Below are positions 1 to 10,331 of a stretch of 64,000 bases of DNA, in pieces. Location of the stretch: contig NZ_JAAOWU010000004.1 in the NCBI RefSeq assembly GCF_013778505.1, positions 310,001-374,000 on the forward strand, given 5' to 3'. This DNA comes from Pseudomonas sivasensis (GTDB taxonomy: Bacteria > Pseudomonadota > Gammaproteobacteria > Pseudomonadales > Pseudomonadaceae). Both the position numbers and the translations under genes were made by a program. The notes under the pieces are model-generated. The model made no database searches. It was not told the DNA's origin and was given only the letters and a program-made list of their open reading frames with translations. Position 1 is the first letter of the stretch, and every line of letters starts with the position of its first letter.

Positions 1-494
1 GCCATGGGGCCGCAATGCATTGGGCGCGTAGTACGGCCATTGATAGCGACTAATGGTAGTCACGTCCCCAAATGTATCCCTACTTGCAGATTGCACAATG
101 ATCGCATACAGCTTCCGCCTAGGATTTTAGCGGATCAAGTTGCCGCCTGATTAGGTATAATTGGGGCATGATTGTCATGCCAAAAGAACTTCCTGAGGAC
201 CATTTTTTGCTAAAAATGCCGAATGAGCGAGAGCCGAATAACGGAAAGATCCAAGCTAAAAGCGCTGTCAAGCGTAATGATAAAACAAATGCAGACAATT
301 GGTCTCCTAGACCACGCGACGTAACAAACGCGAGCCTCTGCCGGTTGCGATGTATAGAAGTCCTGCACAAGCCATAAGCGGCCCTACGCATGCGGAGGTT
401 CATAGGGCGGATACGAACTACTCTACCAAAACACGCCCAGTCGGGTTATGGAACGCTTACTCATTAATGACCCGCTTACGAAGCCGGTAACCTC
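1..494. other. AT-rich stretch with no recognisable gene
   Basis: I see no convincing gene here. Short open frames on both strands (for example 168-377 plus and 119-403 minus) lack a good ribosome binding site and show no family motif. The stretch adjoins a broken acyltransferase gene and is probably decayed accessory DNA. Confidence 0.4.
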
Positions 495-1558
495 TTAAAG
501 CCGGGAGCCTAAGAGAATGCCCGGACTTTCTACTAGCCTATATGTCACGTAAGAAATAGCGAGCACAGCAATCATTCCAGCCACAAAGGATCCAAAATAA
601 AATAAAAATCCAGCCCCCCGGTCAGAGATGCTATCCAGGAAAAGAGCCCCATCATGGAAAGAAGATGAAGTACCGTGGCGTGGGACAAATAGACCTAATA
701 ACTCACATCACCAACAAACACTAATGGTTTAAGATTTAAAAGCCCGCGCGGGCTGATTAGAAGTCCATACATCACTGCTGCCCATGCCAAGGATTGTGTG
801 TAATCAACCGGTAATCCCGCCAAGCCAATCTTTTGTTCTGATGTATAAATCATCAGCACCAAACCAGCCATAATTGCCATTACAGAGAAATATCTGCGGC
901 TTTCCTTACTGATAACATCAGAAAACAAATAAAGTCGATACAAGACAATGCCCAAAATAAATATCGGAAACCTGGAAGCAAAGCCGAGTGCTGCATACTT
1001 CACATCGTTATGTTCGATTAAAAAATGGGACGACCATTGCAAACCTGTCGCTGTAACAACAGCTAAAAACAAGGCTGAATCCCGAACACTTTTCGTAAAT
1101 TTAAATACAAACGGAAAGCACGCATAAAATATCATCTCCACTCCAATGGTCCAACCAGCCCAAAGAATAGCCTCAATATAATACCTCTTGAAATTAATCA
1201 AGAAAATTGAATTCCAAAAAATCTCCGCTCCGGTATGAAGCTTATCAAAAAGCAGATAATCCCGTGCGCACGCCAACACTATCCAGAGATAAAACAATGG
1301 CGCTATTCTGAAAAACCGACGTATGAAAAATGGAATAAATCCATTTTCACTCCGCCCCTCTGTTGAGAGGCACATAGTGAACGCACTTATAATAAAAAAC
1401 AAACTAAATCCAGATTAGCCCGCCTCAACTAACCATGCAATTGAACCAGGAGGACTCACTGTCGGAAAAAAAGTAATACTTGAAAGATGGAATAAAGCAA
1501 CACAGGATGCAGCTATACCCCGCATTGACTGTATAGATGTTATCTTATTATCATTCAC
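495..1558 (-). pseudogene. Broken membrane acyltransferase (acyltransferase-3 family)
   Basis: This was an integral-membrane O-acyltransferase, the kind that acetylates O-antigen sugars. A GGAGGG ribosome binding site precedes a GTG start at 1558 and the N-terminal SMRGIAA motif. The frame is stopped by TAA at 1415-1417, resumes as SGFSLFFIISAF, and stays open through several membrane segments to an amber at 695-697 (VSY-stop-VYLSH). After a run of six C at 614-619 the reading frame shifts, and the expected C-terminus (YRLVESPGILL) ends at 495. Two in-frame stops and one frameshift make a functional product unlikely. The gene lies just beyond the terminator of the polysaccharide operon and may once have decorated the same polymer. 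Family assignment is from motif pattern; substrate is unknown. Confidence 0.72.
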
Positions 1559-1585
1559 AACATTCCCTCCTGTACCGCGCCAATC

Positions 1586-1643
1586 AAAAAAAAAAAAAAA
1601 ACACAGAAATAATTAATAATTAATAATTAATAATTAATAATTA
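1586..1643. repeat. Poly-A tract and 7-bp tandem repeat
   Basis: Sixteen consecutive A (1586-1601) are followed by four perfect copies of AATTAAT (1611-1638) and a partial fifth copy to 1643. The tract lies directly upstream of the GTG start of the broken acyltransferase gene, in the position of its promoter. Such tracts are prone to slippage. The rest of 1559-1859 holds only the terminator at 1733-1776. Confidence 0.8.
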
Positions 1644-1732
1644 TTTTATAGCTCACACAACAACTAAAAAACACCTCCGTTCGGAGTAAAAAACTAAGCG
1701 CCTCACGCAAATATTCTAGACACGGAAAAACT

Positions 1733-1776
1733 CAAAAAAACGCACTAACCGGGGCCGCCGTACGCCCGATTAGTGC
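1733..1776 (-). terminator. Rho-independent terminator of the polysaccharide operon
   Basis: On the minus strand a 12-bp stem (GCACTAATCGGG pairing with CCCGGTTAGTGC, one wobble pair) is followed by G and a run of seven T. It lies about 85 bases past the stop of the large fusion gene and closes the leftward operon. Confidence 0.8.
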
Positions 1777-1859
1777 TCATATCGACCAAAGAAACATCCT
1801 AGCTGCCAATGAGCACAGCATCATTAGTGCTTGGTATTTAAATCTATGCAAACCAATAA

Positions 1860-4800
1860 TTATATGGTCTTGACATTATGATTCGACTTCATGACCACGT
1901 GACAAAGAATCCTTTCTACACCGTGTGCAAGCGTGCCATCAGCAAGCCCTTCTTCCACCTCAAATAAAGATTCTTCAATTGACAGCAGTGCCTCTAGAGC
2001 CTTCGGTCGAAACCAAAACATCGAACCCGCGATAAATTCACTATATGAAAAATTTATATGTAGCTTTGATGAGAGTTCCGCAACAACGGGGCCACAATAA
2101 GTCATATTATGATCTGTGTGAGGAATAAGATATTTCCCAGGCGCCAACATACCAAGGTCCTGCTGCTGACGAAAACGATCAACGATATTCAGGACAGTGC
2201 TATTAGAGCCCAACAACTGCTCAAGAAGATCGTCTCGAATTTTATCCCCATCATCCCGATATATGCTACGTTTAGAATGAATTTTACAAACAGCAACATA
2301 ATTCATATCTTTGATGACTTCAAGCACCTTCAAAAAAGGGAGCACATCACGACCGCGATTTTCAACCAAGTGGATATGAGCTTTAGGATATTCTTTTGCA
2401 ACTCTCAAGCCTGCGGAGGAGGAGGTCACAGTTACGTATAGGTCGAACGCCGTTTCTCCGAAGGATTCAAGATACCTCTTTATATCATCCCAGAGGTCTT
2501 GATAATGAAGATGCAGGACAACCGCATAATCGGCTTCGCGCGTGGAGCGCCTGTATGCTAAACGCGAAACCTTGGACATATCATATTCAGCAAGCACATC
2601 ATACGTAGCCTGCAAATATCCATACCCGAATTTCCGGTCAGGTTCAAGATGGGTTCCCTCTGCCCACTCGTTCCATGCATTGACAAAAACCAACTTTTCG
2701 TCTTTTGAATATTTTGCATTATTGAATACATTATTGGTAATTGAAGACAACCACTGCTTATATCTGAGAAGGCTGAAGCCATGGAAGGTATGACTATTGT
2801 GTTGTTTACGGGCAGTGTTATCCCAAGACAACATAGACGCTCTGAATAATTTATAGTCAGGCTCTTTACTGGCTACGGCATTAGCTACAACCTGATCATA
2901 GCTGAATATATGACCACCGAACTCCGAATTGGTCATCTGCAACTCATGACGTATATCAGTACTGCTTACGGTATGAGGTGGGAACTCAACCGAGGCATCA
3001 AAACCAAACTCGTCAGGCGATCTAATTCCGAAGCTTTGAGCACAAACCAGATAAAGTCCAGGAAAACCATTTTTTTCAAGCTCCTGACGCCATATCATCG
3101 CTGTTTTTTCCATATCAGGAATAATACTAGCGCGATAAATAATCAGAAGCGGCTTACCATCTATTTTTATATAGCGATCATCTTTGAAATACTTCATAAG
3201 ATGTCGAATAAAATTTAAAGAGTCAGCATCGCTATGATGCTGAGCTATAAGAATATCATTCTCTTGTCCGTCCCAGCGCCTGGACCAGTTTTCGTTGGCC
3301 CAAGTAAAACAAAAAGGCATCTCAACTTTTGGATTGGCCAGCATCTGCTCTAGAGGCTTGTCCATCAATATGGTTCCGGCGAACCAGTAAAAATAATAAC
3401 TAAACCCGTAGACACCGTACTCTTTTGCAAGACGCGCCTGCTCTTCCATTACCTCAGCAACACGTAAATCATAATAGCCACTGTGAATCGGATAATGGGG
3501 CTGGTAATGGTCCACATAATTAGGGAACGCCTTCGTTACATTCGTCCACTCAGTAAAGCCTTTTCCCCACCACTCATCGTTTTGAGGAAAGGGATGAAAC
3601 TGAGGAAGATAAAAGGCTATCAGTTTTACAACCGGTTCAATCGCAGGGTTTTTACGATACTCTACAAATCTATTTTGAGTTGAGTCGAACTGAATTCTTG
3701 GAATGCCTGCAACTACAGCTGGTATACTTGTATTATCACGTACATTAGCATCAAGAAGTTGCTGAGCTTCAAGACTGGCTTTTCGAGAATCTGTATAAAA
3801 TCTCCATTGTTTATAATTCTCAGTCCCCACAAACACAAATGGAAGCACCGTATAAAGAGCCCCCTTCAGCTTTAATCGATTAGGTGCTGATATTGGAAGC
3901 GCGCGCCAGCACGCTCGCGAGCAGCCGACGACCAAGCGCTTACCATAAGCTCGAGGCTTGATTATAAAATTACGCACAGCAAACCGAAGAGGAGCTGTTA
4001 TACGCCACGAAGTGCTATTGAGCAGCACATCATGTTTATATCTAGCTTCGGCATTAGCATTTTTCAGCTCATCGACTTCTTTCCAAGCGTAATAAACCTT
4101 TGCTTCAAGATCGGATATTTCTTGCTTGGCAATCTCGTATGACGCCTCTAACTGAGCGATATATCGATTTTGAGTGGACACATCCTTATCAGGCGGCGCG
4201 CTACCATCGAGATCGTCCACAGCATTATTTTCCATGGTATCGCAACAGTTCCTGTCTATCACACTGTCTGGTTTGATCAGTCCCACTGTACTGCCATCAA
4301 TTGTATGCCCATTTGCAACGACGAGCGCCTCCAAATCAGCGACTGTCTGAACATGCAGCTTTTCATTCTCTTCAACACTTTTTTCAAATGTATCTAATGC
4401 TATAGCGAACTCAGCTTTTGACTCTTCTAATCTCTGTAAAAGATCATTTCGCTCAGACGATACTTTTTCAATGCTTTCGTTCAATTGCAGAATGAGGTGC
4501 TCAAAGTCACGACTCTTTGCTTCCAATAGCTTATTTTCCACATTTGAGGCATGAAAATCATTCTGAAGTTCAGCTAAGCTCACTTCCAACGCATCTAGTT
4601 GACTGACCTTTTGATTAAGCGCATCAATCTTTTCGTTACGCTCTAACAACTCTTGATTCAAGATGTTAACGTTATCGCTGTACTGAGTGACTATATCGTT
4701 GGCGGCACTGACTTTTTCCACATACTGAGCAATAGCTTCATTTAGGCTAGCAATATGACCATCACGTTGAAGGATGGCCTGACCAAGTCCCTCAATCTCA

Positions 4801-5780
4801 TTGCCCTTTAGCATGAGTTCCTGTCCCAAAGCAGCTAACTGCCCCCTTGTATCAAGGAGACATGCATTCAGGGAATTAAGCTCGATATCCTTACGGTCCA
4901 GAAACCTCAACAACGGGTAACTTTTCTTCAACTGCAGTGTTAGATTTTCGACCGTCAGCTTAGTTTCCACCGCATCAAGAACGAGGCGGTCTTCTGACAG
5001 CGCCAGAAGGAGTTGATAAAGCTCGACCGTACCAGCAGGAGCTAACGGGTCAATCAACAAATCCTCTGGTTGAAATTCTGTATGCCGCAAAGAACTGTCT
5101 AGGAAACCCGTTTTATATTCCGCAAGTGCTTTACCATTAGGATCGAAGTCTAGTTCGAACTCTGTCGCAATCCTCTGAAGTTCCTTCTCAGGCTGTCTCA
5201 TCAGACGGTCATATTCAACTACAACGCGCTCCTGGCCAAAGGTATCCCTCAAGGCGGCCAGCATATGATCAGCCCAGAGGAGATATCCCTTCTCAAATTC
5301 AAACTCATCTCTGCGCTGCAGAGACCTGGCAACACTCATCGGGTGTCTAAAGGCGACTAAGTAACTAACCCTCAGTTTCAAGTGTTCAAAAACTGACGAC
5401 CAGAACGGTAGTAAGCGAGTTATGCGGGGATCTTTCAATCCAAAACAGGGAGAAGACCTTATCTTACTGCGTAAAAGCTGTATTGCCCTTAACTTAAACT
5501 CTTGAACGGCGGAACTGTTCAATTCATCCGGGTGAATAGGCTCTAAAGAATGCCAATCGCGCCCTAGTGATCCAAGAAGCTCGACGTTAAAATTATTAAC
5601 GTCCACGTCTTCAAAAAAACCTTTGTCGTTATTACCCTCTATTCCATCAAATAGATTGGCACCCAAGTCAACCCCAAGCACTTTCAGCCCTCGGGTCAAA
5701 GAGCTAGTTCCACTTCGATGCATCCCAAGAACTACAACGATATGCTGTGTGTTGCTGTTTTTAGAAAAAAATGAACTCAT
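1860..5780 (-). CDS. Sulfotransferase-like / WbsX / RgpF fusion protein of polysaccharide assembly
   Basis: This 1306-residue protein has three catalytic-looking modules. Residues about 10-215 resemble a P-loop sulfotransferase, with LGMHRSGTSS near residue 18 and a FRHP motif. Residues about 270-590 are a long Gln/Glu/Asn-rich coiled coil. Residues about 718-1050 match the WbsX-like (GH99-like) domain of O-antigen clusters, with KLIAFYLPQFHPF, FCFTWANENWSRRWDG and NAWNEWAEGTHLEPD. Residues about 1082-1306 resemble the rhamnan-synthesis RgpF domain (VVLHLHYQD, VENRGRDVLPFL, KIHSKRS). The start overlaps the wzt stop (ATGA), so the two are translationally coupled, and the gene ends the operon. 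It probably builds, caps or modifies the exported rhamnose-containing polysaccharide. Domain identities are fairly secure; the exact reaction is unknown. Confidence 0.8.
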   Translation of the reverse strand: MSSFFSKNSNTQHIVVVLGMHRSGTSSLTRGLKVLGVDLGANLFDGIEGNNDKGFFEDVDVNNFNVELLGSLGRDWHSLEPIHPDELNSSAVQEFKLRAIQLLRSKIRSSPCFGLKDPRITRLLPFWSSVFEHLKLRVSYLVAFRHPMSVARSLQRRDEFEFEKGYLLWADHMLAALRDTFGQERVVVEYDRLMRQPEKELQRIATEFELDFDPNGKALAEYKTGFLDSSLRHTEFQPEDLLIDPLAPAGTVELYQLLLALSEDRLVLDAVETKLTVENLTLQLKKSYPLLRFLDRKDIELNSLNACLLDTRGQLAALGQELMLKGNEIEGLGQAILQRDGHIASLNEAIAQYVEKVSAANDIVTQYSDNVNILNQELLERNEKIDALNQKVSQLDALEVSLAELQNDFHASNVENKLLEAKSRDFEHLILQLNESIEKVSSERNDLLQRLEESKAEFAIALDTFEKSVEENEKLHVQTVADLEALVVANGHTIDGSTVGLIKPDSVIDRNCCDTMENNAVDDLDGSAPPDKDVSTQNRYIAQLEASYEIAKQEISDLEAKVYYAWKEVDELKNANAEARYKHDVLLNSTSWRITAPLRFAVRNFIIKPRAYGKRLVVGCSRACWRALPISAPNRLKLKGALYTVLPFVFVGTENYKQWRFYTDSRKASLEAQQLLDANVRDNTSIPAVVAGIPRIQFDSTQNRFVEYRKNPAIEPVVKLIAFYLPQFHPFPQNDEWWGKGFTEWTNVTKAFPNYVDHYQPHYPIHSGYYDLRVAEVMEEQARLAKEYGVYGFSYYFYWFAGTILMDKPLEQMLANPKVEMPFCFTWANENWSRRWDGQENDILIAQHHSDADSLNFIRHLMKYFKDDRYIKIDGKPLLIIYRASIIPDMEKTAMIWRQELEKNGFPGLYLVCAQSFGIRSPDEFGFDASVEFPPHTVSSTDIRHELQMTNSEFGGHIFSYDQVVANAVASKEPDYKLFRASMLSWDNTARKQHNSHTFHGFSLLRYKQWLSSITNNVFNNAKYSKDEKLVFVNAWNEWAEGTHLEPDRKFGYGYLQATYDVLAEYDMSKVSRLAYRRSTREADYAVVLHLHYQDLWDDIKRYLESFGETAFDLYVTVTSSSAGLRVAKEYPKAHIHLVENRGRDVLPFLKVLEVIKDMNYVAVCKIHSKRSIYRDDGDKIRDDLLEQLLGSNSTVLNIVDRFRQQQDLGMLAPGKYLIPHTDHNMTYCGPVVAELSSKLHINFSYSEFIAGSMFWFRPKALEALLSIEESLFEVEEGLADGTLAHGVERILCHVVMKSNHNVKTI

Positions 5781-7192
5781 ACTGACACCTTGTCTTCGTG
5801 AGAGGTTGCCTCAGACCAACTTGGGTAACAGCTGAAATCAACCATGCCGGTCGCCAAGTTATCAGTTTCCGGCAAGACTCGAAACATACAAACATCTAGT
5901 ATTCTATGGAGAAATATCTGATCGGCGTCGGTAGCCCCCTGAACGCCGGCGTTCAGAAAATACGTACCCGAGTTAAGCATACACTTGAATTTAAATTCGA
6001 CATCAAATTGTGCGCCAGAGTTAACATAAGAAATACACTGCTCGGCAGTGGGCGCCGATGCACTCCCTCCCAACTCAATTCCCATGCCAGACTTGATCAA
6101 CATACCAAATCTAACAAGCGTCGCGGTTTTTTGGAATTTAACTCTATAGAAATAGCGATACTCTATACCTCGCCGCAAACAATTAATTTTTTCGCCCGCG
6201 AGCGTCAGTATGTGCACATCACTAATATGCGCTCCTTGAGATTCATACGCCAAAGTACTCTTTGGAACTAGGTCCGGGTCAAAGTACTCCTCGGGCTGGT
6301 CTATTCCAACTATTGATCCTTCTTCATTTACTGCCCGAGAGAGATCGACTCGAAGATCCGCTCGTATACTTTGTTGCTTATGCGTCGGAGCATATAGTAA
6401 CTTTTGATACTTCCCGACAATCTCTTTTGGCGTTCCAGAACTAAGGAGCTCACCCTGATCAATCAAAACCGCACGATCACACAGACCTACAACTGTTGCT
6501 CCTGAATGTGAGACAAACAAAATTGTCGCACCATTTTTTTTAATCGCCTCTATCCTAGAAAAACATTTACGCTGAAAAAGCTCATCGCCGACAGATAAAG
6601 CTTCATCTACAATCAAAATCTCAGGATCTGAGTTAATGGCGACCGCGAACGCCAAGCGAACAGCCATACCGCTCGAATACGTTTTGACAGGCTGATCAAT
6701 GAACTGACCAATCTCGGCAAAACTTTCAATCTCTGCGTAGCGAGAATCAATTTCTTCTTTTTTGAGACCAAGTATAGCCGCATTCATGTAAACATTTTCG
6801 CGACCGGTGAACTCTGGATTGAAACCTGATCCGAGCTCAAGCAACGCAGCTATGCGACCACTAACTTGTATGCTACCGCCGCTACTATTCAAGGTGCCGC
6901 AAATTAACTGTAATAATGTAGATTTTCCACTACCGTTGCGGCCGACGATTCCTATCGTCTCGCCTTTCTTGACTTCAAAAGAAATACCTTTTAAAGCCCA
7001 AAACTCACGATAATACTTCTTGGATCCACGCGACAGCATTTGGAGTAAACGGTCACTCGGCTTTTCGTATATCTGAAAACATTTGCTCAGATTACTGATG
7101 AGTATTGCTGTATCTTCAGCGATATCAGTCCCGCAATCGCTAGACCTAACTTCTTCAGGAACGGAAGTCAACTCTTCATTATCAGAGGACAT
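5777..7192 (-). CDS. wzt: Polysaccharide ABC transporter ATP-binding protein with Wzt C-terminal domain
   Basis: This 471-residue protein is the ATPase subunit of an ABC exporter that moves undecaprenyl-linked O-polysaccharide across the inner membrane. Walker A (GRNGSGKS) is at residues 84-91, the ABC signature appears as YSSGM at 172-176, and Walker B (ILIVDEA) is at 192-198. About 190 residues follow the ATPase core; this is the Wzt_C region, which in homologues recognises the modified chain end. The ATG at 7192 is chosen because AAGGGG lies seven bases upstream. The gene overlaps the end of wzm and the start of the fusion gene. The neighbouring sulfotransferase-like module could supply a terminal mark read by this domain, but that is inference. 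Confidence 0.9.
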   Translation of the reverse strand: MSSDNEELTSVPEEVRSSDCGTDIAEDTAILISNLSKCFQIYEKPSDRLLQMLSRGSKKYYREFWALKGISFEVKKGETIGIVGRNGSGKSTLLQLICGTLNSSGGSIQVSGRIAALLELGSGFNPEFTGRENVYMNAAILGLKKEEIDSRYAEIESFAEIGQFIDQPVKTYSSGMAVRLAFAVAINSDPEILIVDEALSVGDELFQRKCFSRIEAIKKNGATILFVSHSGATVVGLCDRAVLIDQGELLSSGTPKEIVGKYQKLLYAPTHKQQSIRADLRVDLSRAVNEEGSIVGIDQPEEYFDPDLVPKSTLAYESQGAHISDVHILTLAGEKINCLRRGIEYRYFYRVKFQKTATLVRFGMLIKSGMGIELGGSASAPTAEQCISYVNSGAQFDVEFKFKCMLNSGTYFLNAGVQGATDADQIFLHRILDVCMFRVLPETDNLATGMVDFSCYPSWSEATSHEDKVSV

Positions 7193-8003
7193 CGGCAAAC
7201 CCCTTACGTGTCTTCTGGAACCAAGCAAAACCTATCCAAGCCACCGCCGAGGCACCTGCCAAATAGCCAAGCAAAAGCAAAAAATTGGGTTGCTGTCCCC
7301 AAATCAGAACTGCTCTTGACTGGTCAATAATAGTAACAAGAGGATTCATTTGCATGATGACTTGATAGTCTTCTGGCAAAGACGACACAGAATAAAATAT
7401 CCCGGAGAGAAACATCAGCATTGTGAGAATGACACCAATCACCTGAGATATATCACGTAGAAATACACCCAAAGACGCAAGCGCCCAGGAAAGTCCCATT
7501 GAAAATATCAAGAGCGGGAGAATGACAACGGGAAAATACAGCACAGTCAAATGTGGAGCACCGAAGAAAAAACAGTAAAAGACCAGCCACACACTTAAGC
7601 TGACTAAGCCATGAAATAGTGCTGACCCTAATGAGACCCAGCTCAAAACCTCCAACGGAAAGACGACCTTTTTTACGTAATTAACGTTCGACAAAACCAA
7701 CTCAGGAGCCCGTGCAACACACTCCGAAAAAACGTTAAATACTATTAGACCGGCAAATAATACGAGAGCATATTCAGTCTTTGAACCACCGCCCCCAGTT
7801 CCCCAGCGAGCGTTGAACACCACACTAAATACAAACGTATAAACTGCAAGCATTAGGACCGGATTAAAAAAAGACCAAAATAGGCCCAGTGTTGAACCGC
7901 GGTATCGCCCCAAGATATCGCGTTTTACCAGTGCACCAATTAGCGAACGATTACGCCAAAAGCCAGCAATCATTTCAACAGGAGAGGCGGGGAAATTCTG
8001 CAT
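7182..8003 (-). CDS. wzm: Polysaccharide ABC transporter permease
   Basis: This 273-residue ABC-2 type permease forms the membrane channel for O-polysaccharide export with the ATPase encoded next. The N-terminus carries the typical cytoplasmic RDILGRYRGSTLG motif, followed by about six hydrophobic segments and a C-terminal NPLVTIIDQSR region characteristic of Wzm/KpsM proteins. Its start overlaps the rfbC stop by one base and its end overlaps wzt, so expression is coupled along the operon. An ABC export route agrees with the absence of wzx and wzy genes in this window. Confidence 0.9.
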   Translation of the reverse strand: MQNFPASPVEMIAGFWRNRSLIGALVKRDILGRYRGSTLGLFWSFFNPVLMLAVYTFVFSVVFNARWGTGGGGSKTEYALVLFAGLIVFNVFSECVARAPELVLSNVNYVKKVVFPLEVLSWVSLGSALFHGLVSLSVWLVFYCFFFGAPHLTVLYFPVVILPLLIFSMGLSWALASLGVFLRDISQVIGVILTMLMFLSGIFYSVSSLPEDYQVIMQMNPLVTIIDQSRAVLIWGQQPNFLLLLGYLAGASAVAWIGFAWFQKTRKGFADVL

Positions 8004-8548
8004 CAGTCAAAAACCTCAGCTTCGGCTAGCAAAGCCCCTTGCTGATCCTTCGAAGATAATGCGGGATTTCCATTTAAAGGCCAGTCGATAGCTAAATCTG
8101 GATCACTCCAAAGTATAGACCGTTCAAAAGTTGGCTCATAATAATCTGTGGTTTTATAAAGAAACTCTGCAGTTTCGGACAGCACCACAAAACCGTGCGC
8201 GAAGCCCGCTGGTACCCAGAGCTGATGCTTATTTTCAGCCGACAGGTAAGCTCCCACCCATTGTCCAAAGGTAGAAGAACTACGACGTATGTCCACGGCG
8301 ACATCAAAAACTTCGCCTGCGACAACTCGTACAAGCTTTCCTTGTGTCTGCTGAATTTGATAGTGCAGACCTCGTAACACCCCCTTCACAGATCGAGAGT
8401 GATTATCTTGAACGAACCGTACGGATCGACCAATGGCTTCTTCAAAAGAGCGATGATTAAAGCTCTCGAAAAAGAAACCACGTTCGTCACCAAAAACTTT
8501 CGGCTCGAATAGCATTACGTCTGCAATTGCTAAAGGTGTCGCTTTCAT
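8003..8548 (-). CDS. rfbC: dTDP-4-dehydrorhamnose 3,5-epimerase
   Basis: RfbC (RmlC) epimerises dTDP-4-keto-6-deoxy-glucose at C3 and C5, the third step of dTDP-L-rhamnose synthesis. The 181-residue length and the motifs FFESFNHRSFEEA, QDNHSRSVKGVLRGLHYQ and WVPAGFAHGF are typical of this cupin enzyme. The His of RGLHYQ is in the conserved catalytic position. The start overlaps the rfbA stop by one base (TGATG). All four rml genes are present and adjacent, so the nucleotide-sugar pathway is complete. Confidence 0.95.
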   Translation of the reverse strand: MKATPLAIADVMLFEPKVFGDERGFFFESFNHRSFEEAIGRSVRFVQDNHSRSVKGVLRGLHYQIQQTQGKLVRVVAGEVFDVAVDIRRSSSTFGQWVGAYLSAENKHQLWVPAGFAHGFVVLSETAEFLYKTTDYYEPTFERSILWSDPDLAIDWPLNGNPALSSKDQQGALLAEAEVFD

Positions 8549-9432
8549 CAGAAAATTTTCTCGTGAAGCAGGCGTTTTAGATATTGGCCATAACCATTTT
8601 TTGCCAAGGGGGCGGCGAGCTTTTCAAGCGTCTCTGCACTGATCCAGCCTTGACGGAAGGCGATCTCTTCCGGGCAGGCGACCTTAAGGCCCTGGCGATG
8701 CTCAAGCGTAGCGATGAAATGACTCGCCTCCAGGAGCGAATCATGGGTACCTGTATCAAGCCACGCGTACCCCCGCCCCATGATCTCTACCGACAACTCA
8801 CCCTGCTCCATATATATACGGTTGAGGTCAGTTATCTCCAACTCACCGCGAGGCGAAGGTTTAATGCTCTTAGCAATATCAACGACTTGCCGGTCGTAAA
8901 AATATAGGCCGGTTACCGCGTAGTTTGATTTTGGCTCGAGGGGTTTCTCTTCCAGGCTCACCGCCTTGCCTTTGCTATCAAATTCGACAACCCCGTAACG
9001 CTCTGGGTCGTACACGTGATACGCAAATACGCTGGCACCTTCCTCACGAACCATTGCACTGCTGAGCAACTCATTGAAATGATGACCGTGGTAAATATTG
9101 TCGCCTAACACCAATGCCGACAGGTCATTGCCTATAAAGTCCTCGCCAATAATAAACGCTTGGGCCAATCCATCAGGGGCCGCCTGCACTGCATAGGAAA
9201 TATTTAACCCCCAATTGCTGCCATCTCCCAATAGCTGCTCAAAGCGCGGCGTATCCTGTGGCGTCGAGATAATCAGAATGTCGCGAATCCCCGCCAGCAT
9301 CAACGTGCTGAGCGGGTAGTAGATCATTGGCTTGTCGTATACCGGCAGCAGTTGCTTGGAGATAGCCAAAGTTGCAGGGTGCAGACGCGTACCTGAGCCG
9401 CCAGCCAGAATGATTCCTTTACGTTTGAGCAT
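8548..9432 (-). CDS. rfbA: Glucose-1-phosphate thymidylyltransferase
   Basis: RfbA (RmlA) joins glucose-1-phosphate to dTTP, giving dTDP-glucose, the entry step to dTDP-L-rhamnose. The 294-residue product begins with the nucleotidyltransferase signature [20 protein letters not shown] and contains [11 protein letters not shown] and the C-terminal [13 protein letters not shown] motif. The ATG at 9432 lies two bases after the rfbD stop and gives the standard N-terminus; a longer upstream frame overlaps rfbD and is rejected. In this family feedback inhibition by dTDP-L-rhamnose is usual. Confidence 0.95.
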   Translation of the reverse strand: MLKRKGIILAGGSGTRLHPATLAISKQLLPVYDKPMIYYPLSTLMLAGIRDILIISTPQDTPRFEQLLGDGSNWGLNISYAVQAAPDGLAQAFIIGEDFIGNDLSALVLGDNIYHGHHFNELLSSAMVREEGASVFAYHVYDPERYGVVEFDSKGKAVSLEEKPLEPKSNYAVTGLYFYDRQVVDIAKSIKPSPRGELEITDLNRIYMEQGELSVEIMGRGYAWLDTGTHDSLLEASHFIATLEHRQGLKVACPEEIAFRQGWISAETLEKLAAPLAKNGYGQYLKRLLHEKIF

Positions 9433-9434
9433 GT

Positions 9435-10331
9435 TTATTTCTCTAGCGTTTCTATGAGCATCCGTGCCACACCTACTTGCCACTGGGGCAAGCTTAATGA
9501 AAAGGCATTCTGCAATTTTTTAGTGTTGAGTCGTGAGTTACGTGGCCGCTTGGCAGGTGTAGGGTACGCTGCTGTCGCTATCGCCCCCAAGGAGGCTGGG
9601 GGCACCTTGAGTTGTACTCCTGCGGTTTTAGCTTGTTCAAGTACGAAACGGGCATAGTGGTACCAAGTGGTTTCGCCCGCCGCCGCAAGGTGATAAATCC
9701 CCCCATGCTTTGGCTGCTGGCGCGTTACGCGAATAGCGTGTGCTGTTACATCAGCCAAGAGATCGGCGCCGGTGGGTGCGCCGAACTGATCATCAATGAC
9801 GCCCAGACTGTCTCTTTCTTGAGCCAGACGTAGCATCGTCTTCGGGAAGTTGTTCCCCCGCGTGCCATACACCCAGCTAGTTCGGAAGATTAGATGAGAG
9901 CAACCGGATGCCTGAATCGCCTGTTCACCCGCAAGTTTGGTAGAGCCATAGACATTGAGAGGGCAGGCCGGGTCGCTTTCCTGCCAAGGCGTATCGCCAT
10001 TGCCAACAAAGACGTAATCCGTGGAATAGTGCACTAGCAAAGCGTTCAGCTTCAAAGCTTCTGCGGCCAATACTGCCGGAGCTTCTGCGTTCACGCGTAG
10101 CGCTTGGTCTGGCTCGCTCTCGGCCCTATCCACTGCGGTGTAAGCAGCAGCGTTAACGATTACGTCCGGGGCAAAACGCTGCACAGTCGCAGCCAGCCCT
10201 CGCAGATCGTTCAAGTCACCACAGTAGTCTTGGCTTCTCGAGTCCAACGCAAGCAATTGGCCAAAAGTGGCCAAGCTGCGCTGTAACTCCCACCCTACCT
10301 GGCCATTTTTACCAAGTAAAAGAATCTTCAT
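9435..10331 (-). CDS. rfbD: dTDP-4-dehydrorhamnose reductase
   Basis: RfbD (RmlD) reduces dTDP-4-keto-L-rhamnose with NADPH, the last step to dTDP-L-rhamnose. The 298-residue protein has the Rossmann motif [10 protein letters not shown] near residue 8, [10 protein letters not shown] around the catalytic Thr, and the YGSTKLAGE motif with active-site Tyr and Lys. The start codon overlaps the rfbB stop (ATGA). Order and spacing are those of the common pseudomonad rml operon. Confidence 0.95.
   Translation of the reverse strand: MKILLLGKNGQVGWELQRSLATFGQLLALDSRSQDYCGDLNDLRGLAATVQRFAPDVIVNAAAYTAVDRAESEPDQALRVNAEAPAVLAAEALKLNALLVHYSTDYVFVGNGDTPWQESDPACPLNVYGSTKLAGEQAIQASGCSHLIFRTSWVYGTRGNNFPKTMLRLAQERDSLGVIDDQFGAPTGADLLADVTAHAIRVTRQQPKHGGIYHLAAAGETTWYHYARFVLEQAKTAGVQLKVPPASLGAIATAAYPTPAKRPRNSRLNTKKLQNAFSLSLPQWQVGVARMLIETLEK

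Noticed and set aside
168..377. 69-codon plus-strand open frame near the left edge
   Set aside because: No ribosome binding site or family signal, and a competing frame of similar length lies on the other strand.
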